The translations under genes were made by a program, and so were the position numbers. The notes under the pieces are model-generated. The model saw only the letters and a list, made by a program, of their open reading frames with translations, was not told the origin of the DNA and made no database searches. Below are positions 37,713 through 44,929 of a stretch of DNA of 64,000 nt, piece after piece; the first letter of the stretch is position 1, and every line of letters starts with the position of its first letter. This DNA comes from Bacteroidia bacterium (GTDB lineage Bacteria > Bacteroidota > Bacteroidia > Flavobacteriales > Flavobacteriaceae), in the NCBI GenBank assembly GCA_030432635.1, contig JAUIMB010000012.1:1-64000 (forward strand), given 5' to 3'.

Positions 37713-37721
37713 ACTATAAAC

Positions 37722-39860
37722 ATGCAACAATTGACTCAAAAGCTTGGTTCTGGAGATATGATTACACAAGAAGTGCCTTATCCTCAGTTGGGTAAAGGAA
37801 TGATTATCGTAAGAAACCACTATTCCATTATTAGTGCTGGTACGGAAGGGTCTACTGTCGTGGCTGCTAGGAAAAGCTTAATAGGTAAAGCGAAAGAACG
37901 TCCACAACAAGTGAAGCAGGTTATCGATACCCTAAAAAAACAAGGGCCAGTACAAACTTACAGAGCCGTAATGAAAAAGCTTGATGCTTATTCACCTTTA
38001 GGTTACAGCTGTGCTGGAGAAGTCATTGAAGTGGGTGAAGGTGTTACTGAGTTTGAAGTAGGTGATTTGGTGGCATGTGCTGGTGCTGGTTATGCAAACC
38101 ATGCTGAAATCGTCTCAGTTCCAATAAATTTATGTGTCAAATTAGATACCGATGCTAATTTAAAAGATGCTGCTTATAATACCTTAGGCGCAATATCAAT
38201 GCAAGGTGTTCGGCAAGCTGATTTACGATTGGGAGAATCTTGTGTGGTGATTGGTCTCGGACTTCTTGGTCAGTTGGCAGCACTTATACTGAAAGCGTCA
38301 GGTGTGACTGTTATCGGGATTGATGTTTCTGAAGCTGCTGTTAATCAAGCAAAGAATAATGATGTGGTTGATATCGGTCTTACCCGTAATGCAGCAGGAG
38401 TAGAAGAGCAAATTCTTAATGCTACAAATGGCCATGGAGCAGATGCAGTGATTATTGCGGCTGCAACGTCTAGCCTTGATCCAATTAATTTTTCTGGCGC
38501 TATTGCTCGTAAAAAAGGTAAAGTTGTCGTATTGGGAGCTGTTCCAACTGGTTTTGAACGTGATCCATATTGGTACCGAAAGGAACTTGAGTTAAAAATG
38601 GCATGTTCCTACGGTCCTGGTCGTTACGACCTAAATTATGAAGAGAAAGGGATTGATTATCCGCTACCTTATGTGCGTTGGACTGAAAAGCGCAATATGG
38701 AAGCCTTTCAGAAATTGATTGCATCTAAGCGCATAGATATTGGTTATTTAACGACTCATGAATTTGCGTTCGAAAATGCTAAAACGGCATTCGATTTAGT
38801 AGTCTCTAAGTCTGAGCCTTTTACTGGTATTGCACTTAAATATGACGTTGGAAAACCGACTAATAAAACAAAAATAGCGACCTCTGAAACAAAAGAATTA
38901 GGGAAAGTGAACATTTCCTTTATAGGTGCTGGAAGTTATGCCCAAGGAAATTTGTTGCCCAATATTCCTGATGCTTCAGAAATTGGACGTGTAGGTGTAT
39001 TGACCAATACTGGCACAACATCTAAACGTGTGGCTGAAAAATTTAAGTTTCAGTTTTGTGCTTCTGAAGAATCCGATATCCTTGACGATAAAACCAACAC
39101 AGTATTCGTGGCAACTCGTCACGATTCCCATGGATCTTATGTGCTAAAAAGCTTAAAGGCACATAAAAATGTGTTTGTTGAAAAACCACTTTGTCTTTTA
39201 GAGTCTGAATTGGAAGATATAATAAAAGCTCAAGCTAATGCGAATAAAGCAGTTATGGTTGGGTTTAATCGACGGTTTTCTCCATTAACGACTAAATTGA
39301 AAAAGGCATTGGGCAATAACCCAATGACTATGATTTATCGTATAAACGCAGGCGCTATTCCAAAGGACACTTGGATTCAGGATGCAGAAATTGGAGGTGG
39401 TCGCATATTGGGAGAGGTTTGTCATTTTATTGATTATTTAACGTATCTAAACGGAAGTTTGCCAATAAAAATTTCAGCTTCAGCATTGCCAGATGCCAAC
39501 AAACTAAATGATACATTGAACATTTTGATTCAATTCGAAAATGGTTCATCAGGAGTTGTTGGTTATTATGCCAATGGCTCAAAGGCAATGACCAAGGAAT
39601 ATGTTGAGGTCTTTTCAGCAGGAATGTCAGCCGTGTTGAACGATTTTAAGGAACTCAAAATTTATGGTAAAGGCAAACCTCGTAAAAAGAAGTTGGTCAA
39701 CCAAAATAAAGGTCAGAAGGAAATGGTAAATGCTTTTGTTAATGGCTTATTGAAGGATGGTAGAGCACCAATACCCTTTGATGAAATTATAGCAGTTACC
39801 AAAGCTTCTTTTAAAGTGTTGGATTCAATTAAACGTGGAGGAGAACAAGTTGAAATCTAA
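37722..39860 (+). CDS. Bi-domain oxidoreductase (zinc-type alcohol dehydrogenase fused to Gfo/Idh/MocA)
   Basis: 712 residues with two NAD-binding domains. Residues 1-380 are an MDR alcohol dehydrogenase type (GYSCAGEVIEVGEGV, then a Rossmann region CVVIGLGLLGQLAALI). Residues about 390-712 are a Gfo/Idh/MocA dehydrogenase (ISFIGAGSYAQGNLLPNI, then FVEKPL with the catalytic EKP). Fused proteins of this architecture are common in polysaccharide loci, always next to a protein like the downstream one, and may oxidise or epimerise a sugar. The start lies 9 nt past the polymerase stop. Confidence 0.9.
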   Translation: MQQLTQKLGSGDMITQEVPYPQLGKGMIIVRNHYSIISAGTEGSTVVAARKSLIGKAKERPQQVKQVIDTLKKQGPVQTYRAVMKKLDAYSPLGYSCAGEVIEVGEGVTEFEVGDLVACAGAGYANHAEIVSVPINLCVKLDTDANLKDAAYNTLGAISMQGVRQADLRLGESCVVIGLGLLGQLAALILKASGVTVIGIDVSEAAVNQAKNNDVVDIGLTRNAAGVEEQILNATNGHGADAVIIAAATSSLDPINFSGAIARKKGKVVVLGAVPTGFERDPYWYRKELELKMACSYGPGRYDLNYEEKGIDYPLPYVRWTEKRNMEAFQKLIASKRIDIGYLTTHEFAFENAKTAFDLVVSKSEPFTGIALKYDVGKPTNKTKIATSETKELGKVNISFIGAGSYAQGNLLPNIPDASEIGRVGVLTNTGTTSKRVAEKFKFQFCASEESDILDDKTNTVFVATRHDSHGSYVLKSLKAHKNVFVEKPLCLLESELEDIIKAQANANKAVMVGFNRRFSPLTTKLKKALGNNPMTMIYRINAGAIPKDTWIQDAEIGGGRILGEVCHFIDYLTYLNGSLPIKISASALPDANKLNDTLNILIQFENGSSGVVGYYANGSKAMTKEYVEVFSAGMSAVLNDFKELKIYGKGKPRKKKLVNQNKGQKEMVNAFVNGLLKDGRAPIPFDEIIAVTKASFKVLDSIKRGGEQVEI

Positions 39861-41055
39861 AATTACTTCTAGTTTTTTAAATCTTAAAGCGTATTGCGAG
39901 GCCGAAGACTTCAAGGGTTGGGATCCCTATGATGGGATGAATTCCAAAATATTTCAGGCATTGCCGTTAAAGCATTGGGACTTAGCTCGATTAGCTTGGA
40001 TTCAAGGATTTAAAAGAAGTCCGATTAATTTCAGAAAACTTCTTTTGGTTCCAAAGGAACACAATGCAAAGGGTGTTGCCTTGTTTCTGCTTGGATATTG
40101 TAGGCTCTATAGGCTCGCAGAAAATGGTTGTGAAGACTATGGAACTAAAGTCGAAATCCTTCAGCAAATCAAAGACATAACACAATTGCTTCTTGACCTG
40201 AGGAGTGAAGGGTATTCGGGTTCAGCTTGGGGCTACAATTTTGATTGGCAAGCAAGACGTTTATTTCTCTTTCCGAAGTATACACCTACAGTTGTAGCAA
40301 CATGTTTCGCAGTAGAGGCTTTGATTGAAAGTTATGAAATTACTCGAGACGAAGAGGTGCTAAAGCAAACATTGACTGCAGCAAATTTTGTGCAAAATGA
40401 TCTGTCTCGAACACCTCATGGTGATGGGATCATATTTTCTTATAGTATAAAAGATGGCAATAATACGGTTATCAATGCCTCTCTGTTAGGTGCAAAAATC
40501 CTGAGCTATTCTTATAAATATACCAAGAACCAAGATCATGCTAACATGGCAAAGCAAGCAGTGTTAGCTGCATGTCTACTTCAGGAAGAGGATGGGTCGT
40601 GGATTTACGGATTACTTCCTGTACAATCGTGGAAAGATAGTTTTCATACAGGGTTTAATTTGGATGCCATTGAAACGTATCAGAAAAATACCAATGATTA
40701 CAGCTTTCAACCATACGTTGATAAAGGACTGTCGTATTATATAGCCAATTTCTTTGAGAATAACGGAATGCCTAAATACTATCACGATAAAACATACCCA
40801 ATAGATATCCATTGTCCAGCACAGGTGATTGTAACCTTATCTAAGTTACGTGTTTTTAAAGACCATGAACAGATGATGACTAAGGTGCTGCAATGGACGA
40901 TTGACAATATGCAACATCGAAAAGGTTATTTCTACTATCAGCTAAAACAAGGGGTCAGTTCAAAAATATCTTATATGAGATGGAGCAATGCCTTTATGTT
41001 TAATGCTATGGCACATTACCTATTAGAAACCAAAACATCTACCCATGGAAGCTAA
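39850..41055 (+). CDS. Alpha/alpha-toroid protein of unknown function, paired with bi-domain oxidoreductase
   Basis: About 401 residues, rich in helices and aromatic residues, with repeated W/Y-containing motifs (DLARLAWIQGFKRSP, GSAWGYNFDWQARR, GSWIYGLLPVQSWKDSFHTG, YMRWSNAFMFNAM). The pattern suggests an (alpha/alpha) barrel as in glycan lyases, hydrolases and epimerases. I choose TTG at 39850 because GGAGGAG sits 7 nt upstream at 39837-39843; GTG at 39835 is an alternative, and both lie inside the upstream gene. It overlaps that gene by 11 nt and the next by 11 nt. Family members are sometimes annotated by name as delta-aminolevulinic acid dehydratase, which the sequence does not support. 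Confidence 0.8.
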   Translation: MKSKITSSFLNLKAYCEAEDFKGWDPYDGMNSKIFQALPLKHWDLARLAWIQGFKRSPINFRKLLLVPKEHNAKGVALFLLGYCRLYRLAENGCEDYGTKVEILQQIKDITQLLLDLRSEGYSGSAWGYNFDWQARRLFLFPKYTPTVVATCFAVEALIESYEITRDEEVLKQTLTAANFVQNDLSRTPHGDGIIFSYSIKDGNNTVINASLLGAKILSYSYKYTKNQDHANMAKQAVLAACLLQEEDGSWIYGLLPVQSWKDSFHTGFNLDAIETYQKNTNDYSFQPYVDKGLSYYIANFFENNGMPKYYHDKTYPIDIHCPAQVIVTLSKLRVFKDHEQMMTKVLQWTIDNMQHRKGYFYYQLKQGVSSKISYMRWSNAFMFNAMAHYLLETKTSTHGS

Positions 41056-41743
41056 GCTGTTAAACGGTGTAAGTACATATGCTCCTAAATCTAGAAAGGA
41101 ATTGATGCAATACGCATTTGACAATCATAAGATTTTGGTTGCAGTCAATGCAGAGAAGATCTTACATGCTACCGATGATAGTCGTGCACTGATTAATAGG
41201 AATTTAGGTTATCCAGATGGTATAGGTGCAGTTTGGGCACTGCAAAAAAAGGGAGTCAAGGATGTCGTGAAAATTCCTGGTTGTGAATTATGGCTCGATG
41301 TAGTAAATGCGTATTACCAAAGTAAATCCTTTTATCTCATAGGCGGAAAACAAATGGTTATTGAAGCCACCGTAAACAAGTTAAGAGCTGAGTTCAATGG
41401 GATTGATATATGTAATTACAGGAATGGCTACATCAAGACACAAGAAGAGGAAGCCGCTCTAATTGAAGACATCGTTAAGTTACGACCTGATGTTGTTTTT
41501 GTGGCTATGGGTTCACCTAGACAAGAAAACCTAATGGAAAAAATACAACAATCGCATAAAGCTGTATATCAAGGGCTTGGCGGAAGTTTTGATGTCTATA
41601 TAGAACATGTGAAGCGCGCACCAAAATGGTGGGTAAAAAATAATTTGGAATGGACATACCGTTTATTAAAACAACCGTCAAGGATAAAACGACAGATCCA
41701 TTTAGTGCGATTTTTTGTAAACTTGCACCTTAATCGATATTAA
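41045..41743 (+). CDS. WecG/TagA/CpsF-family glycosyltransferase (GT26)
   Basis: 232 residues. The family block is clear: NAEKILHATDDSRALINRNLGYPDGIGAVWALQ near residues 35-67, then GCELWLDVVNAY, FYLIGGK, and FVAMGSPRQENLM (about 153-165). Members add N-acetylmannosaminuronic acid or N-acetylmannosamine to lipid-linked GlcNAc. The next gene encodes the UDP-GlcNAc 2-epimerase that makes UDP-ManNAc, so ManNAc or ManNAcA in the repeat unit is a reasonable inference. No UDP-ManNAc dehydrogenase (WecC) is seen here. Confidence 0.9.
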   Translation: MEAKLLNGVSTYAPKSRKELMQYAFDNHKILVAVNAEKILHATDDSRALINRNLGYPDGIGAVWALQKKGVKDVVKIPGCELWLDVVNAYYQSKSFYLIGGKQMVIEATVNKLRAEFNGIDICNYRNGYIKTQEEEAALIEDIVKLRPDVVFVAMGSPRQENLMEKIQQSHKAVYQGLGGSFDVYIEHVKRAPKWWVKNNLEWTYRLLKQPSRIKRQIHLVRFFVNLHLNRY

Positions 41744-41757
41744 ATCAAAATCAGACC

Positions 41758-42849
41758 ATGTATACGATAACAATCATAGCGGGAGCACGTCCTAATTTCA
41801 TGAAAATCGCTCCAATCATTCATGCCATCCAAAAGGCCAAGTTTGATGGGTTCGATATGGATTTTAGATTGGTACATACAGGGCAGCATTATGACAAAAA
41901 TATGTCAGGTAGCTTTTTTGAACAACTTCAAATACCAGAACCACATGTGAATTTGGAATGCAGTGGAGGAACTCAAGCAGAACAAACAGCGGCTATCATG
42001 GTTGCTTTTGAGAAAGAATTAATGAGCAATCCTGCCGATTTAGTGCTTGTTGTGGGAGATGTTACTTCTACGATGGCGTGCGCATTAGTAGCACAGAAAC
42101 TCCATACAAAGGTGGCTCATGTTGAAGGAGGAATTCGTTCTGATGATTGGACCATGCCAGAAGAAATCAACCGCTTGGTAACAGATAGTATCACCAATTA
42201 CTTTTTTACGACCTCAGAAACAGCAAATCGCAACTTAAAGGAAAGTGGCATTAAAGACAATCAGATTTTCTTTGTCGGAAATACCATGATTGATACCTTG
42301 TTGAAACAGCGTCCTAATTTCAAAAAGCCTAAAGTTTGGGATGAACTTGGTCTTTCTAAAGAAAACTATATTGTAATGACTCTTCATAGACCAGCTAATG
42401 TTGATGAAGAAGCGCAATTAAAGAAAATGATTGATGAAATCATCGTTAATACAAAGGATTTACCACTGGTTTTTCCTGTTCATCCACGCACCGCAAAAAT
42501 TTTACAAAAGCTTAATATTGGTCACTCAAGGCTGCATATGATCGAGCCTTTGAGTTACTTGGAATTTAATTATTTGGTAGAGCGTGCAAAAGCGGTTATC
42601 ACAGATTCTGGAGGCATAACAGAAGAAGCTTCAGTGATGCGAATACCATGTTTAACCTTGAGAGATAATACCGAACGACCAGAGACTATTACGCTGGGAA
42701 CTAATGTGTTGGTAGGTACAAATCCAAAGAACCTCAAATCGCATTTAGACTTGTTGTTTGCTGGTGGTTGGAAGAAAGGAAATGATATTCCATTATGGGA
42801 TGGACAAACGGCTACAAGAATTGTGGAAAGTTTGAAAACGCATACATAA
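41758..42849 (+). CDS. wecB: UDP-N-acetylglucosamine 2-epimerase (non-hydrolysing)
   Basis: It interconverts UDP-GlcNAc and UDP-ManNAc. Family blocks are present: IIAGARPNFMKIAPIIHAI (6-24), TGQHYDKNMSGSFF, VVGDVTSTMACALVA, HVEGGIRSDDWTMPEEINR with catalytic acidic residues, the LHRPANVD block, and SGGITEEASV. Length (363) is typical. It lies 14 nt after the WecG-type gene and is the last gene before the 129-bp gap at 42850. One of the few genes here for which the substrate can be stated with some confidence. Confidence 0.92.
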   Translation: MYTITIIAGARPNFMKIAPIIHAIQKAKFDGFDMDFRLVHTGQHYDKNMSGSFFEQLQIPEPHVNLECSGGTQAEQTAAIMVAFEKELMSNPADLVLVVGDVTSTMACALVAQKLHTKVAHVEGGIRSDDWTMPEEINRLVTDSITNYFFTTSETANRNLKESGIKDNQIFFVGNTMIDTLLKQRPNFKKPKVWDELGLSKENYIVMTLHRPANVDEEAQLKKMIDEIIVNTKDLPLVFPVHPRTAKILQKLNIGHSRLHMIEPLSYLEFNYLVERAKAVITDSGGITEEASVMRIPCLTLRDNTERPETITLGTNVLVGTNPKNLKSHLDLLFAGGWKKGNDIPLWDGQTATRIVESLKTHT

Positions 42850-42892
42850 AAGAACCTATGCGGTTTGTCTATTAAATTATCCAAAAAACGTA

Positions 42893-42920
42893 TTGACGCT
42901 ACCCATTAGCAATTAATTTG
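42893..42920 (+). promoter_or_regulatory. Possible promoter before the initiating glycosyltransferase gene
   Basis: TTG (42893-42895) is followed after 17 nt by TTAATTTG (42913-42920), one mismatch from TAnnTTTG. It would start transcription near 42927, 50 nt before the ATG at 42979. Confidence 0.35.
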
Positions 42921-42978
42921 TATCTTGCATTGCTATTAATCAAACAGTCTACCCTGTCTAGTTATAGAGTTTTTCCCT

Positions 42979-44091
42979 ATGATTAAAACATTACTCGAAA
43001 ATTTTAATCCAGAAGTTAACCCTTTTATATGGTTGATTTGTGCTTTTGTTTTATCGTTTTTGATAGCTTTTCAAACTTTTCCAACAATTTTATATGTGGC
43101 CAAAGAAAAGCATTTGATGGATGAGCCTGACAGTAGAAGTATGCACTCTAGTCGTACACCTACATTAGGAGGTATTGGGATATTCTTTAGTTTGGTTGTC
43201 GTAATGACCTTAGTTGGTGCTTGGCTTAATACCAAGGTGCTTCTCATGGTCATGGGAGCAGTAACCATACTTTTCTTTTTAGGATTGAAAGATGATTTGA
43301 CAGTGCTTTCGGCTAGAAAAAAGTTTAGTGGACAACTCTTGGCGGCTTTACTTTTGATAGTTTTCACTGATACCAGAATTGTTGGGTTTTCCAGAATTTT
43401 GGATGTGGATATATTACCATATTGGGTTTCAATTGGATTCACGCTTTTCGTTTATGTCCTTATTATTAATGCCTACAACCTGATTGATGGTGTTGATGGA
43501 TTGGCTGGAAGTGTGGCTTTGCTTATTGGCGGTATTTTTAGTGTTTTGTTTTATCAATCAGGAGCGTTGAGTTTAGCAACCATATCTGTAGCTTTAATGG
43601 GAGCATTGTTAGCCTTTTTAAGATTGAATTTTTCTTCTAAAAATAAAATCTTCATGGGTGATACAGGTTCAATGATCGTTGGATTCTTGTTGGCTTTCTT
43701 CACAATTAGTTTTATTTCGCAATCGCAAACGAATACCGAATCAGACTACCATTATGCCTCGCCAGCATTGGTGTTTGCCATGTTGTTTTTTCCATTGATC
43801 GATACCCTGAGAATATTCTTTATCCGAATCTTCATTTTGAAGAAGAGCCCATTTAAAGCAGATAAGAATCATATCCATCATCGCTTTATTCAAGAGGGTT
43901 ATTCACATGTGCAAACTACAATTACAATCGTTTTTATTAATTTGTTGATTGTTATCATCGCCTTCAATATGTTGCATTTAAATTTGAATACGCAAATTGG
44001 TTTGCTGATGGTCTATGGTTCATTCTTATACTGCGTCCCATTTATTATTAAGAAATTGCTTTTTAAAAAGAAGAAAAGCGTTCAGGTTTGA
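42979..44091 (+). CDS. MraY/WecA-family glycosyl-1-phosphate transferase (initiating enzyme)
   Basis: 370 residues with about ten transmembrane segments. Active-site motifs are intact: LGLKDDLTVLSARKKFSGQ (about 101-119), NAYNLIDGVDGLAG (about 164-177), KIFMGDTGSMIVG and KNHIHHRF. It likely moves GlcNAc-1-P or a related sugar phosphate from its UDP form to undecaprenyl phosphate, starting the repeat unit. Its position after WecG and WecB fits a GlcNAc-ManNAc start, but the sugar is inferred. A promoter-like element lies ahead of it, so it may be a transcription unit of its own. Confidence 0.92.
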   Translation: MIKTLLENFNPEVNPFIWLICAFVLSFLIAFQTFPTILYVAKEKHLMDEPDSRSMHSSRTPTLGGIGIFFSLVVVMTLVGAWLNTKVLLMVMGAVTILFFLGLKDDLTVLSARKKFSGQLLAALLLIVFTDTRIVGFSRILDVDILPYWVSIGFTLFVYVLIINAYNLIDGVDGLAGSVALLIGGIFSVLFYQSGALSLATISVALMGALLAFLRLNFSSKNKIFMGDTGSMIVGFLLAFFTISFISQSQTNTESDYHYASPALVFAMLFFPLIDTLRIFFIRIFILKKSPFKADKNHIHHRFIQEGYSHVQTTITIVFINLLIVIIAFNMLHLNLNTQIGLLMVYGSFLYCVPFIIKKLLFKKKKSVQV

Positions 44092-44111
44092 AATCTGATA
44101 GTCTACTTCCC

Positions 44112-44141
44112 TTTGTGATTGTCCTAAATAGATTATATTTG
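44112..44141 (+). promoter_or_regulatory. Promoter of the Wza-Wzc export genes
   Basis: TTTG (44112-44115) is followed after 18 nt by TATATTTG (44134-44141), a full match to the Bacteroidota consensus. The start of transcription is expected near 44148, giving a short leader of about 19 nt before the ATG at 44167. Confidence 0.75.
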
Positions 44142-44166
44142 CCCATCATAAGATAATAATACAACT

Positions 44167-44925
44167 ATGAAATTGAAGTTTGCGGCTTTATTGCTGGTTT
44201 TGATTCTGTCTTCCTGTGCTACCAAAAAAGAAGTGCTATACCTGCAAAATGCAGACCAACAAAACGGAAAAGACATTAATTTTCAAAAAACCTCTATTCA
44301 GCCAAATGATATCCTAAAAATTGATGTGGAAACTTTAATTCCTGAAGCTGCAGAGCCTTACAACACGAGTTTGACAGGACCTGGGCAACAAAATATTCAG
44401 CTCTTGCAATTGGAAGGTTATTTGGTTTCAAATGAGGGTAATATTACCTTTCCAGTGTTAGGTGATATTAATGTATTAAATCTAACTATCGATGATGCCC
44501 AAAAGAAGATTAAAGAATTACTTGTGAATGGAGGTCATTTAGTCGACCCAAAAGTGAACGTTAGAATCATTAATGCTAAGGTCACTATTTTAGGTGAAGT
44601 TAGGGTGCCTGGTACCTATAATTTTACGGAACAAAACATTACTATACTTCAAGCTTTGGGATATGCTGGCGATTTAACAATTAATGGAAAAAGGGATGAT
44701 ATTATTTTGACAAGGGATCAAGATGGTAAAAAAGTAGTAACCCATATCGATCTAACTAATACAGCGTTTATGGATACCGAATTTTTCTATATTAAACCAA
44801 ATGATACCATTATTGTGAACCCTAATGGGCCAAAAGTTAAAAGTGCAGGTTACATTGGAAATATTGGCTCCTTATTAGGGGTAACTTCTGTAGTATTAAG
44901 TATGATTATTTTATTGACACGTTAA
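44167..44925 (+). CDS. Wza-type polysaccharide export lipoprotein
   Basis: 252 residues. The signal peptide ends in a lipobox (LILSSC-A, Cys18), so it is an outer-membrane lipoprotein. A polysaccharide export domain runs over about 38-120 (QPNDILKIDVETL, SNEGNITFPVLGDINV), followed by an SLBB-type segment (about 140-200, VTILGEVRVPGTYNF, LQALGYAGDL) and a C-terminal transmembrane-like helix (about 230-250). It would form the outer part of a trans-envelope channel with the Wzc protein whose gene starts 4 nt downstream. Confidence 0.92.
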   Translation: MKLKFAALLLVLILSSCATKKEVLYLQNADQQNGKDINFQKTSIQPNDILKIDVETLIPEAAEPYNTSLTGPGQQNIQLLQLEGYLVSNEGNITFPVLGDINVLNLTIDDAQKKIKELLVNGGHLVDPKVNVRIINAKVTILGEVRVPGTYNFTEQNITILQALGYAGDLTINGKRDDIILTRDQDGKKVVTHIDLTNTAFMDTEFFYIKPNDTIIVNPNGPKVKSAGYIGNIGSLLGVTSVVLSMIILLTR

Positions 44926-44929
44926 CCCT

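Noticed and set aside
39835-39849. GTG at 39835 as the start of the toroid protein
   Set aside because: The TTG at 39850 has a good Shine-Dalgarno-like GGAGGAG at the right distance and gives a start like that of family members as I remember them; the choice is not certain.
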